This document shows, piece after piece, positions 1 to 6,364 of a stretch of 8,098 nucleotides of DNA (within the stretch, counting starts at the first letter, position 1; each line of letters begins with the position of its first letter). This stretch comes from Limnochordia bacterium. Its GTDB lineage: Bacteria > Bacillota > Limnochordia > DUMW01. The stretch spans positions 1 through 8,098 of the forward strand of contig JALNWK010000083.1 in assembly GCA_023230925.1 (NCBI GenBank). The letters are read 5' to 3'. The position numbers and the translations under genes were made by a program. The notes below the pieces were generated by a model. The model worked only from the letters and a program-made list of their open reading frames with translations. It did no database searches and was not told where the DNA came from.

Positions 1-37
1 CACGTTCCTCCCAAAGCTGACGTTTGTCTTGGGTCAC
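1..37 (-). CDS. N-terminus of a probable IS66 accessory protein (TnpA-like), truncated by window edge
   Basis: A minus-strand GTG at 37 (a second GTG lies directly upstream at 40) opens a frame that runs off the left edge as MTQDKRQLWEER. A Shine-Dalgarno-like GAGGTGA occupies 52-46 on the minus strand, 8 bases before the GTG at 37, which supports a true start. Short N-termini of the form MTxxKRxxWxxR are common in the IS66 first-gene product, a small helix-turn-helix protein of unclear role in transposition, and the frame lies just inside a GTAAGCG terminus. Only 12 residues are visible, so the family call is inference. The + strand is also open from 1 to 162, but that frame has no recognisable protein and is probably a shadow. 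Confidence 0.45.
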   Translation of the reverse strand, partial: MTQDKRQLWEER

Positions 38-123
38 CACACAAGTCACCTCACTTGGTTATGATGGTTCAATTATCCCATCACAACAAAGCTGTCGCCA
101 TGTGGGTTAGCTTTGACGCTTAC
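1..123 (-). mobile_element. End of an IS66-family-like insertion sequence (partial)
   Basis: Read on the minus strand from position 123 inward, the sequence starts GTAAGCGTCAAAGC. IS66-family elements are known for terminal inverted repeats beginning GTAAG and for 8-bp target duplications. About 85 bases inside this end, a minus-strand reading frame opens at 37 behind a good ribosome-binding site, and its first residues resemble the small accessory protein that is the first gene of IS66 elements. If this is right, the element extends left beyond the window and the flanking 8-bp duplication would be GAAGAATT at 124-131. The other end is not visible, so neither the inverted repeat pair nor the duplication can be confirmed here. 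The call rests on family knowledge plus two agreeing local signals. Confidence 0.55.
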
Positions 124-506
124 GAAGAATTGTTACCGATCTTGTTTTTATCTTTTAGTTAAGATTGGCCAGGGTGACTATCTTCTGCCGGGATCCCTCT
201 ATGGTTCCTTCAAGCACAAATTAACTGGGCATGTTCTGCCTCAAACCTGTCTTTTTTGAGACCTGCATACTCATATTACCTTAACCCTGTTTTCCAGCCG
301 GCTCTCTTCCATAGGCCCTTAGTGCTCGAGAAGGGGATTTATCTAAGGAAATACCAAAGGAGCGAAGAGGACGCAAATCCTTTGGGCCGTTGAATTTGGA
401 GGCCTTGGACAGGGACGACGCCAAAATGTGGGCATTTCCAGGCTAACCTCTGGAGCTAAGCCGACGAAACCCCAAGGATTTGCAAAGAAACTGTCTCACA
501 AGATCC
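124..506. other. Non-coding stretch between the IS end and the veg promoters
   Basis: No open frame of convincing length, codon character or ribosome-binding site is present on either strand. The left part (124-340) shows nothing beyond short T-rich runs and a small palindrome AGCCGGCT at 296-303. The right part (354-484) is a folded region listed separately. The gene that normally precedes veg in spore formers is not visible. It may lie beyond the IS element, so the insertion could have separated veg from its ancestral upstream neighbour. Confidence 0.5.
354..484 (+). ncRNA. Candidate structured RNA or inverted-repeat element upstream of veg
   Basis: Two strong helices share one strand. CCAAAGGA (354-361) pairs perfectly with TCCTTTGG (378-385), with an inner GCG/CGC pair (362-364 with 372-374) and an AAGAGGA loop. 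Alternatively GCAAATCCTTTGGG (374-387) pairs with CCCCAAGGATTTGC (471-484) at 13 of 14 positions, closing an 83-base interior. That interior holds AAATG/CATTT around 429-441 and TCCAG/CTGGA at 440-457. The two main helices cannot coexist, as in a regulatory switch. The substring GACGCAAATCC...GGGCC resembles part of the c-di-GMP-I riboswitch core, but the GGCAAACC half and the 3' helix of that class are absent, so I do not assign it. It lies upstream of both predicted veg promoters, so it would need its own transcription. A small inverted-repeat transposable element is another reading. Confidence 0.35.
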
Positions 507-536
507 TTGACAGCAAGCTTGGCTATGTGATACATT
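507..536 (+). promoter_or_regulatory. Upstream sigma-A promoter of veg (P1)
   Basis: A perfect TTGACA at 507-512 is separated by 18 bases from TACATT at 531-536. A TG dinucleotide one base before the -10 hexamer (528-529) makes it an extended -10 type. It points toward veg, whose start is 71 bases beyond the -10 hexamer. Confidence 0.65.
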
Positions 537-547
537 ATGTAGTTTAG

Positions 548-576
548 TTGACAAAGGGCATCACCTGTGGTAATAT
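548..576 (+). promoter_or_regulatory. Downstream sigma-A promoter of veg (P2)
   Basis: A perfect TTGACA at 548-553, exactly 17 bases, then TAATAT at 571-576, again with the TG of an extended -10 (568-569). This is close to the ideal housekeeping promoter. Transcription would begin near 583, giving a leader of about 25 bases that contains only the ribosome-binding site. In Bacillus subtilis veg is known for an unusually strong vegetative promoter, which fits. Confidence 0.8.
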
Positions 577-607
577 ATGATCGAATAAGTGCGAAGAAGG
601 TGATCAG

Positions 608-868
608 GTGACAGCGAAGGGCAATTCATTGCAAGCGATCCGACATGACCTGCAGAATTATGTGGGAAAGCCAGTAAGACTTCGGGCTAACCGAGGACGT
701 AAAAGGATTATGGAGGCTAAAGGGATCTTGGAGAAGACCTATCCAAACCTTTTTGTTGTCCGGCTAGACGATGGTAGTCCAGTGCAGCGCATGTCATACA
801 CCTATGCTGATGTACTCACAGAAACCGTAGAGATTAAGTTTGATGATCGGAGAATCGGCGTCAGTTAA
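608..868 (+). CDS. veg: Veg family protein (biofilm/cell-surface regulator)
   Basis: An 86-residue protein, the same length as Bacillus subtilis Veg and colinear with it. The conserved core is visible: GKPVRLRANRGRKR (residues about 20-33), GILEKTYPNLFVVRLD (about 39-54) and SYTYADVLTETVE (about 63-75). In B. subtilis Veg is a small cytoplasmic protein that stimulates biofilm matrix expression; its molecular mechanism is not settled. The GTG start at 608 follows AAGAAGGTGATC (594-605), a near-complete match to the 16S rRNA tail. Two near-consensus promoters lie directly upstream and a hairpin follows, so it is probably a highly expressed single-gene transcript. Its position ahead of spore-envelope genes and ispE recalls the Bacillus order veg-sspF-ispE; no small acid-soluble spore protein gene is seen here. 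Confidence 0.95.
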   Translation: MTAKGNSLQAIRHDLQNYVGKPVRLRANRGRKRIMEAKGILEKTYPNLFVVRLDDGSPVQRMSYTYADVLTETVEIKFDDRRIGVS

Positions 869-910
869 GTGGAAGGTATCAACAGGTTTCCATCTCGTTC
901 CTCTTTCCCT

Positions 911-964
911 GCCCTGGGGTTGGCATTAGGCCGACCGGGGCGTGTTTGCCACCGGTAGTTTTTC
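911..964 (+). terminator. Probable terminator after veg
   Basis: A GC-rich hairpin pairs GCCCTGG-GG-TTGGC (911-924) with GCCGACCGGGGC (930-941) across a five-base loop, with two bulged G and two G-U pairs. The tract immediately after it is only weakly T-rich (GTGTTT), but TTTTTCTTT follows at about 958-966 behind an ACCGGT palindrome. It is a plausible but not textbook intrinsic terminator. Confidence 0.5.
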
Positions 965-1041
965 TTTAGACCGTTTTTCGATAAGTTCCCCTAAGTATCT
1001 ATTTGGGTTTTCTTGAATATATAGACATAGACTAACCTTTT

Positions 1042-1047
1042 GGGGAG
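1042..1047 (+). promoter_or_regulatory. Ribosome-binding site that decides the start at 1054
   Basis: GGGGAG at 1042-1047 directly abuts the ATG at 1048, leaving no spacer, but stands an ideal 6 bases before the in-frame ATG at 1054. The start at 1054 is therefore preferred and removes two residues. Confidence 0.7.
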
Positions 1048-1053
1048 ATGGCT

Positions 1054-2280
1054 ATGTCCTATATGCGAAGAGAACCTGGCCGTCGCATCCTTAAAGAAGG
1101 CATGCGGGGGGCTGATGTCATATGGCTTCAAGAGAAGCTTATAGAGTGGGGGTATGCCCTAAACGGTGTCGATGGGCTGTTTGGTCCTCTGACCTTTGGG
1201 GCTGTGCTTGAATTACAGCGGGACTTCAAGCTAAGGGCCGATGGTATTGCAGGTCCTATGGTGTTTTCCCTCTTACAGGATCCACCTCCCATAATTAGGC
1301 ATACGATTGAGGGTAGGGAGACACTGCTAAGTATTGCTAGACAATGGGGCGTGGGCACAGTAGGTCTTAGAGAGGCTAACCGGTGGCTTACTCCTGCTGG
1401 CCTGTATGTCGGCAGAAGATTGATCATTCCATGTCGGTACGTTGTAGTCTTTACGGATCCTAGCGACCCTCGGGTAGCAAATAGTATTGTCGACAATAAC
1501 ACGAATATAACTGGGTTGCTTCTGCAGGTTGAACTTGGTCGCAGTATCGATCGGGATTTGTTGAGTTTTTGTCTGGAGCATGAATTAAGTGTGTTCTTGG
1601 ATGTAACCATCGATGAGACCGTTGGCGTTATGGCAAGGCGCCGTAAGAGAAAGCAGATCATTGACGAGGTATGCCGTTTGTGCCATCGAACGACTGCAAA
1701 AGCAGTTCATATTGATCTATCCGGTAATACACAGCTTCTATCCTTAGGTTTCCTACACCGCCTCAAGGATGCACTCCATCAAAAAAAGCGAAAGCTAGTG
1801 CTTACCTATCCCTACAGCCCAAGGGAATCCTTCCCCCCTTATCTCACCATAGCTGACCGCGTTATTCTAAGCAGCGTTTACAAGGAAAAACCCTCCATAT
1901 GCTTACCGAGTTTTGCCCATCTGCGTCAAGGGATCATCAGACTGGGAAAGTTGATTCCCTCGTGGCGAATTTGGTTAAAACTACCTTTATGTGCATGGGA
2001 ATATGATGATGAGACTGCTTCGGGAAGGACGATTAGTCATGGGGAGGGAATGGAGTTTTTGCGAAGGTCCCGGACCAAACCCGTTTGGTCCGAGGAGCTT
2101 AAAGTCATCGAGCTATCACGGGGTCTGCAACGAGTCTGGTTACCGAATGAGACCACAATGATGCATTGGCTATGGTTAGTGAACAGGTATAACCTAGGAG
2201 GAATCGTCTTAACGGGCGTGGGCTTAGAGGATAAGCGCTTGTGGCGTTGTCTGAAACAGCATTTCCTAATTCATAAATGA
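1054..2280 (+). CDS. PG-binding/LysM protein with a degenerate GH18-fold domain, probable spore-envelope protein
   Basis: A 408-residue protein with three parts. A peptidoglycan-binding-1 domain spans about residues 15-74 (VIWLQEKLIEWGY, GVDGLFGPLTF, GIAGP). A LysM glycan-binding domain spans about 82-126 (RHTIEGRETLLSIARQWGV ... GRRLIIP). The rest (about 129-408) follows the fold order of spore GH18 hydrolases of the YaaH/SleL/YdhD type: a strand with AVHIDLSG at about 218-224, RTISHGEGMEFL near the middle, and LVNRYNLGGIVLTGVGLED near the end. The GH18 catalytic DxxDxDxE motif reads KAVHIDLS here, so the catalytic glutamate (Ser at about 223) and the first aspartate are missing. It probably binds spore peptidoglycan rather than cutting it. 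There is no signal peptide, as in coat-associated proteins made in the mother cell. It sits 116 bases before the SipL-like gene, which supports a spore role. Domain calls are firm, function is inferred. Confidence 0.85.
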   Translation: MSYMRREPGRRILKEGMRGADVIWLQEKLIEWGYALNGVDGLFGPLTFGAVLELQRDFKLRADGIAGPMVFSLLQDPPPIIRHTIEGRETLLSIARQWGVGTVGLREANRWLTPAGLYVGRRLIIPCRYVVVFTDPSDPRVANSIVDNNTNITGLLLQVELGRSIDRDLLSFCLEHELSVFLDVTIDETVGVMARRRKRKQIIDEVCRLCHRTTAKAVHIDLSGNTQLLSLGFLHRLKDALHQKKRKLVLTYPYSPRESFPPYLTIADRVILSSVYKEKPSICLPSFAHLRQGIIRLGKLIPSWRIWLKLPLCAWEYDDETASGRTISHGEGMEFLRRSRTKPVWSEELKVIELSRGLQRVWLPNETTMMHWLWLVNRYNLGGIVLTGVGLEDKRLWRCLKQHFLIHK

Positions 2281-2347
2281 TCCTGTAGATAAATATACTT
2301 AAATATCGATTCCAAAGTTACTCCGCTGGCAAGTTTGCATTTTCCGA

Positions 2348-2390
2348 TGCATATAGTTAAGTAGATGGTCAAGCTTCATACAGGGAGGGG
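2348..2390 (+). promoter_or_regulatory. Possible -10 element and strong ribosome-binding site before the DUF3794 gene
   Basis: CATATAGT at 2350-2357 fits the -10 consensus of sporulation sigma-E promoters (CATANNNT) and also contains TATAGT, one base from the sigma-A -10. No convincing -35 lies at the right distance, so the promoter type is open. AGGGAGGGG at 2382-2390 stands 6 bases before the GTG at 2397 and fixes that start over an out-of-frame ATG at 2392. Confidence 0.35.
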
Positions 2391-2396
2391 AATGCT

Positions 2397-4121
2397 GTGG
2401 GCTGCAAAGCAACGACTCGAATTCTTACACTCGAGGAGATCATAGGTGCTAGTGCAGAGGAGTTCAAGTTAGACGGGATGCTAGTGATTGGAGAAGGCAA
2501 TCTCAATGCAGAAGAAATTGTACATTGTCGGGTAGAACCAAGGCTGACACAGGTTAGTATTGCCAAGGACTTGGAAGGTGTTGAAATCAGGGGAGTAGTT
2601 GATGTCTGCTGTGTTTACGTGGGGCGCAGTGACGATGATCAGGAAGCATTTTTTGCTAGTGTCAACTGGGAGCAGGCCTTGGCTTTTCATCGGGTTATTG
2701 AGATTCCTGGTGTGGAAGCTACAATGGAACCGGACGCGGATCTTTGTGTGACGGCGATGAGCCATGATCTGCAGGCAGATGGTCGCACATTGGATATTCA
2801 TCTAAACATCCGGGCAAAGGTAAAGGCTAGTGCCGTAGAGAAAACTGCGATTATTGAGGATGTGATGGTCACCGAGCCCGAGAAGGCCAAAGTGGAAAAA
2901 GAACAGGTGCGGATCGATGAAATAATTGAATCACTAAAGGGTGAGCTGGAGACCAGGGGGACCTTAGTTTTAGGTGAGGATCAAATGCCTGTTGGCCGGG
3001 TTTTATCCTACAGTGCAACACCTAAGGTCAACAGTACTACCCTAGATGAGAATTGCATTGTTGTTGATGGTGATATAGAATACAAGGTCCTCTACGTGGT
3101 GGAAGAGGACCCCGCACCACAGCAGGCCGTTCACACAGAGACCACCGTCCAGGAAGACTTGTATAGTGAGTGGTCCGAATGGCAGCAGGAAACACGGCTT
3201 CCAGCGGTGAAAGAACGGGTCGCTGTTATCAATTTTGCTGGTGCTTCACCCTTCGTTTGTCGGATGGAGACGTTGAAAACGAAGGAAGGCATGCGCTTTC
3301 ATCCCCGAGTAACGGTGCGAGAGGTCATGGTGCAAGGGCAGGGACGGGAGCTTGACGTTTCCTGCAGGATGGATATTGCCGGTAATACCATCCATCGCCA
3401 CAAGGTTACCCTGGTTAAAGACGTTATCTCTAGTCAAGGCAGGGAAGTTGCCGTCCGGAGAGAATACCTACAGGTTACGGAAGTAGGCAGCGAGGGATTG
3501 GCACGGCGGAAGGCCGAGCTGTCTGTAGATATCCCGGAGGGTAAACCCTCGGTGGACCAAATCCTGGATATGACTGCCCGTATTTGGCCCGGGGAATACC
3601 AGGTACTCGAAGATAAGGTGGTGGCGGAGGCGAGCGTTTTCCTGGAAGCCTTCTACACCCCCCACAACGATGGGGGCTATGCACCAGTACAGACGGTGTC
3701 ATGGAATCTAGAAAACCAGTTCACCATCGCCATTGAGCTTCCCATTAGTGATACCACCATGCATCCGGATTTGGATTTGACCATTGAGGCGCTTAGTTGG
3801 GATCTGGTGACACGGGGTCAGATTGAGGTAAGCCTCATTGTCCAGGCCAACTGCACCTTGAAGAACCAATCCGAGCGGGAAGTAGTTGTGGAATTAGTTC
3901 TTGTGGAACCTGAAGAAGAAAGACCCCCATCGTACCGCTTTGTCATTGTGCAGCCGGAAGATACCCTGTGGAAGTTAGCGGCAAAGTACCGCACCACAGT
4001 TCAGGAGATCCTAGATGAGAATCAGTGGTTGCTGGAGAAGGATAACCTGGAGCGTCTGGAGTGCGGTTGGAAATTACTGATACCGTCGAGGAAAGTAAGC
4101 GAGCTTCGTCCCATCACCTAA
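2397..4121 (+). CDS. sipL: SipL-like spore coat morphogenesis protein (DUF3794 repeats plus C-terminal LysM)
   Basis: A 574-residue protein with three DUF3794 (SPOCS) units at roughly residues 30-148, 190-345 and 375-505. Each ends in a DL(x)A(x)S-like strand followed by a conserved alternating beta segment, for example AMSHDLQADGRTLDIHL and ALSWDLVTRGQIEVSL. A LysM domain follows at about 513-563 (YRFVIVQPEDTLWKLAAKY ... GWKLLIPS). This is the architecture of Clostridioides difficile SipL, which binds the ATPase SpoIVA through its LysM region and is needed to attach the coat to the forespore. It has no signal peptide or membrane segment, as expected for a mother-cell coat protein. Residues 160-185 are charged and probably a helical linker between units 1 and 2. 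The preceding PG-binding gene and the terminator just after it suggest a two-gene sporulation unit. The symbol is by architecture, not by proven orthology; other DUF3794/LysM paralogues exist in clostridia. Confidence 0.85.
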   Translation: MGCKATTRILTLEEIIGASAEEFKLDGMLVIGEGNLNAEEIVHCRVEPRLTQVSIAKDLEGVEIRGVVDVCCVYVGRSDDDQEAFFASVNWEQALAFHRVIEIPGVEATMEPDADLCVTAMSHDLQADGRTLDIHLNIRAKVKASAVEKTAIIEDVMVTEPEKAKVEKEQVRIDEIIESLKGELETRGTLVLGEDQMPVGRVLSYSATPKVNSTTLDENCIVVDGDIEYKVLYVVEEDPAPQQAVHTETTVQEDLYSEWSEWQQETRLPAVKERVAVINFAGASPFVCRMETLKTKEGMRFHPRVTVREVMVQGQGRELDVSCRMDIAGNTIHRHKVTLVKDVISSQGREVAVRREYLQVTEVGSEGLARRKAELSVDIPEGKPSVDQILDMTARIWPGEYQVLEDKVVAEASVFLEAFYTPHNDGGYAPVQTVSWNLENQFTIAIELPISDTTMHPDLDLTIEALSWDLVTRGQIEVSLIVQANCTLKNQSEREVVVELVLVEPEEERPPSYRFVIVQPEDTLWKLAAKYRTTVQEILDENQWLLEKDNLERLECGWKLLIPSRKVSELRPIT

Positions 4122-4148
4122 TAATCGCCTAGCTAGCAATTTGCCTTG

Positions 4149-4176
4149 AAGACCCCTGTTGTGCGGGGTCTTTTTT
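4149..4176 (+). terminator. Intrinsic terminator after the DUF3794/LysM gene
   Basis: AAGACCCC (4149-4156) pairs perfectly with GGGGTCTT (4165-4172) across the loop TGTTGTGC, and the stem runs into six T residues at 4171-4176. It separates the spore-envelope pair from the dacF-ispE unit. Confidence 0.93.
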
Positions 4177-4187
4177 CGTTAGGACTT

Positions 4188-4217
4188 GCATAAGCATTGG
4201 CATGGCCCCTCATTGGG
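4188..4217 (+). promoter_or_regulatory. Weak candidate forespore-type promoter upstream of dacF
   Basis: GCATA at 4188-4192 matches the -35 of sigma-F/sigma-G promoters, and 18 bases later CATTGGG (4211-4217) matches only the CAT of the sigma-G -10 (CATNNTA). In B. subtilis dacF belongs to the forespore programme, which makes the match worth noting. A TAGAAT at 4295-4300 could instead be a sigma-A -10, but it has no -35. The evidence is thin. Confidence 0.2.
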
Positions 4218-4330
4218 TGCTAAACCGTGCTGGAAGGAACTAGAAGCAATGCCCGGGGAAGAAAAGCAGGAAAACAGGCCAAAGGGGCGAACTGTAGAAT
4301 AGAAAATCTATGACTCACAGTGGATTACTT

Positions 4331-4335
4331 GGAGG
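4331..4335 (+). promoter_or_regulatory. Ribosome-binding site that decides the dacF start
   Basis: GGAGG at 4331-4335 lies 8 bases before the ATG at 4344. The longer frame that begins with GTG at 4320 has no such site and would place eight residues, including two acidic ones, ahead of a classical signal peptide. Confidence 0.85.
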
Positions 4336-4343
4336 CCTTTTCT

Positions 4344-5480
4344 ATGCGAAAGCAGTTAGTCATTATCCTTGCAGTGATATTATTTGTAACTTGTTCGGGG
4401 TTGGCATCGGCCCAGGATTTCGATCTGCCTGCGGGTGCAGCTATTTTAATCGATGCGGATACAGGTCAGGTACTCTTTGCCAAGAACGAGCATGAACAGA
4501 TGCCACCAGCCAGTATAGTAAAACTCATGACAACTTTACTAGTCCTTGAGGCGGTTGATAGCGGCCGGGCCAGTCTAGACGATGTTGTGATTACAAGCCA
4601 GTACGCTAGTCAAGTGGAGGGCTCTAAGGTCTTTCTAGCATCGGGGGAGAGTCACCCACTAGAGAAGATGATGCAAGCGGTCACTATTTACTCAGGGAAT
4701 GATGCTACAGTTGCCGTGGCAGAATATCTTGGTGGTACTGAGGCCAACTTCGTGCGGCTAATGAACGAACGGGCCCAGGAGTTAGGCATGAAGAACACTT
4801 ACTTCATTGATTCTAACGGCTTGCCAATTGGTGATCTGGATAATGCTAGCACAGCCTATGATATTGCCCTTTTGAGCCGTGAGGTAGTAAAACACCCCAA
4901 GGCCCTGGAATGGTCTTCCACCGAGTTTGCTATTTTCCGTGAGAAGCCCCGCTTTGATATGCCAAACCGGAACCGGCTCATTAAAGCCTATCCTGGGGCC
5001 GATGGCTTGAAGACCGGATATACTAGTGCTGCTGGTTACTGTTTGGTTGGGACCGCGAAAAAAGGAGATCTGCGACTGATTTCCGTGGTGTTGAAGACCG
5101 ACAGTGATGACGAACGGCTTCAGCAGACCATGCGATTATTAGACTATGGTTTCAGCTTTGATTACCGGGATGTTGTAAGTCAAGGTAAACTCGTTGGGCA
5201 ATTGGATGTGCTTGGCGGACGGAGTCAGAAGGTAGACGTGGCCGCCGGTGAGGATGTACGTCTACTGGCAGCACGTGGTGAACGGGATCCATTTGAAGTG
5301 CAACTTGTGATGAAAGAGGCTTTACAAGCGCCGATCAACAAAGGGGACGTTGTGGGTACTATGACCATCAGCTATCGGGGCAGAGTAGCTAAGGAGCTCC
5401 CTGTGGTTGCCGCTGAAGAAGTGGCCCGGGCTGGCTTTTTTACCCGTTTATTGCGAACCATATCCGGATGGTTCAAGTAA
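4344..5480 (+). CDS. dacF: D-alanyl-D-alanine carboxypeptidase, PBP5/DacF type (peptidase S11)
   Basis: A 378-residue exported enzyme that removes the terminal D-alanine from peptidoglycan pentapeptides and so limits cross-linking. It begins with a signal peptide: MRKQ, a hydrophobic stretch, and cleavage after ASA near residue 23. All three active-site motifs are present: SIVK (Ser57, Lys60), SGN (117-119) and KTG (223-225). The S11 C-terminal beta domain follows (about 270-355), and the protein ends in an amphipathic helix (AGFFTRLLRTISGWFK) that typically anchors PBP5-like enzymes to the outer face of the membrane. Length is normal for the family. ispE begins just after its stop, so the two are probably co-transcribed. 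DacF in B. subtilis acts in the spore cortex, and the sporulation neighbours favour that name, but a vegetative DacA/DacB-like role cannot be excluded from sequence alone. Confidence 0.92.
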   Translation: MRKQLVIILAVILFVTCSGLASAQDFDLPAGAAILIDADTGQVLFAKNEHEQMPPASIVKLMTTLLVLEAVDSGRASLDDVVITSQYASQVEGSKVFLASGESHPLEKMMQAVTIYSGNDATVAVAEYLGGTEANFVRLMNERAQELGMKNTYFIDSNGLPIGDLDNASTAYDIALLSREVVKHPKALEWSSTEFAIFREKPRFDMPNRNRLIKAYPGADGLKTGYTSAAGYCLVGTAKKGDLRLISVVLKTDSDDERLQQTMRLLDYGFSFDYRDVVSQGKLVGQLDVLGGRSQKVDVAAGEDVRLLAARGERDPFEVQLVMKEALQAPINKGDVVGTMTISYRGRVAKELPVVAAEEVARAGFFTRLLRTISGWFK

Positions 5481-5485
5481 TTACC

Positions 5486-5492
5486 GGAGTGA
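5486..5492 (+). promoter_or_regulatory. Ribosome-binding site favouring the ispE TTG start
   Basis: GGAGTGA at 5486-5492 follows the dacF stop codon. Its GGAG core lies 8 bases before the in-frame TTG at 5498. The ATG at 5468, inside the end of dacF, and the GTG at 5489 have no comparable site. Confidence 0.5.
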
Positions 5493-5497
5493 AAAAC

Positions 5498-6349
5498 TTG
5501 GATGAACTTACGGTACGTGCCTATGCAAAGATAAATCTAGCTTTAGATGTCCTTGGCAGACGGGAAGATGGCTATCACGAGATCCGATCGGTGGTCCAAA
5601 CCATAGATCTATATGATCGGATTCGGCTGACACTAAAACAGTCTCAGGCCATTGAACTTGTGTGTAAGGGGGACGGTGTTCCCAGTGGGAACACCAACTT
5701 GGCCTATCAAGCGGCACAGCTTCTGCAGGAGCGAACCCACACATTGAAAGGAGTTCGCATAGAGCTAGAGAAGAACATTCCCATTGCGGCAGGGCTTGGG
5801 GGTGGCAGTGCTGATGCGGCGGCTGTGATTAAGGGACTTAACGTCCTTTGGGAATTAGGACTTGAAAAATGGGAAATGCTCAGACTATGTGAGGAGTTGG
5901 GCTCAGATGTGCCCTATTGCCTCCTTGGAGGGACAGCGTTAATCCAAGGAAGGGGCGAGGTATTAACACCCCTTGAACCCATAGATGAGCTGTGGCTGGT
6001 CTTGGTACGCCCAAGGATAAGTGTGAGTACCCAAAGGGTGTATCAAGCCTGGCGTGATTTTGCTCCGGGGGAACCCATGGTTGAGCAGATGCTTGCGGCT
6101 GTTCAGCTGGGTGGCTCGAAGACGATAGCACAGAGTCTAGGCAATATGTTAGAACCGGTAGCTTTCCACATGTTTCCTGAAATAGCGAAGATTAAGACGA
6201 TGGTCTCGACTGGTTCCCTCGGCGCTTTGATGTCCGGTAGTGGGCCAACCGTGTTCGGGATTATGGAAAACGAAGACTCGGCCAAGAAGTTACATAGTCT
6301 CCTCGAAATACATCCATGGGATGTGTTTGTGGCCCGAACGGTGGGATAG
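5498..6349 (+). CDS. ispE: 4-diphosphocytidyl-2-C-methyl-D-erythritol kinase
   Basis: IspE is the GHMP-family kinase that phosphorylates CDP-methylerythritol at the 2-hydroxyl with ATP, the fourth enzymatic step of the MEP isoprenoid pathway in the cytoplasm. From the TTG start the protein has 283 residues, a normal length. It shows the N-terminal AYAKINLALDVLGRREDGYHE block (active-site Lys at about 11), the ATP-binding glycine loop AAGLGGGSADAA (about 97-108), the catalytic aspartate in GSDVPY (about 137) and the C-terminal MSGSGPTVFG (about 245-254). The TTG at 5498 is chosen for its ribosome-binding site and because IspE homologues usually begin a few residues before the AKIN motif. An alternative ATG at 5468 overlaps the end of dacF by 13 bases and would add ten residues. 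It is tightly packed between dacF and the nucleotidyltransferase gene. Confidence 0.95.
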   Translation: MDELTVRAYAKINLALDVLGRREDGYHEIRSVVQTIDLYDRIRLTLKQSQAIELVCKGDGVPSGNTNLAYQAAQLLQERTHTLKGVRIELEKNIPIAAGLGGGSADAAAVIKGLNVLWELGLEKWEMLRLCEELGSDVPYCLLGGTALIQGRGEVLTPLEPIDELWLVLVRPRISVSTQRVYQAWRDFAPGEPMVEQMLAAVQLGGSKTIAQSLGNMLEPVAFHMFPEIAKIKTMVSTGSLGALMSGSGPTVFGIMENEDSAKKLHSLLEIHPWDVFVARTVG

Positions 6350-6364
6350 GATGGAGGTAGGAGC

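Noticed and set aside
1..162. Open + strand frame from the left edge to a TAA at 162
   Set aside because: It has no recognisable protein features and overlaps the minus-strand IS end, whose start and ribosome-binding site are better supported.
346..390. c-di-GMP-I riboswitch
   Set aside because: GACGCAAATCC...GGGCC resembles part of the core, but the GGCAAACC half is absent, the closing pairs differ, and the 3' helix is missing.
1026..1034. CATAGACTA as a sigma-K/sigma-E -10 element
   Set aside because: It matches CATANNNTA, but the start site would fall on the ribosome-binding site and no -35 lies upstream.
4227..4313. Short basic 28-residue frame upstream of dacF
   Set aside because: It has no ribosome-binding site and no likeness to small acid-soluble spore proteins; probably chance.
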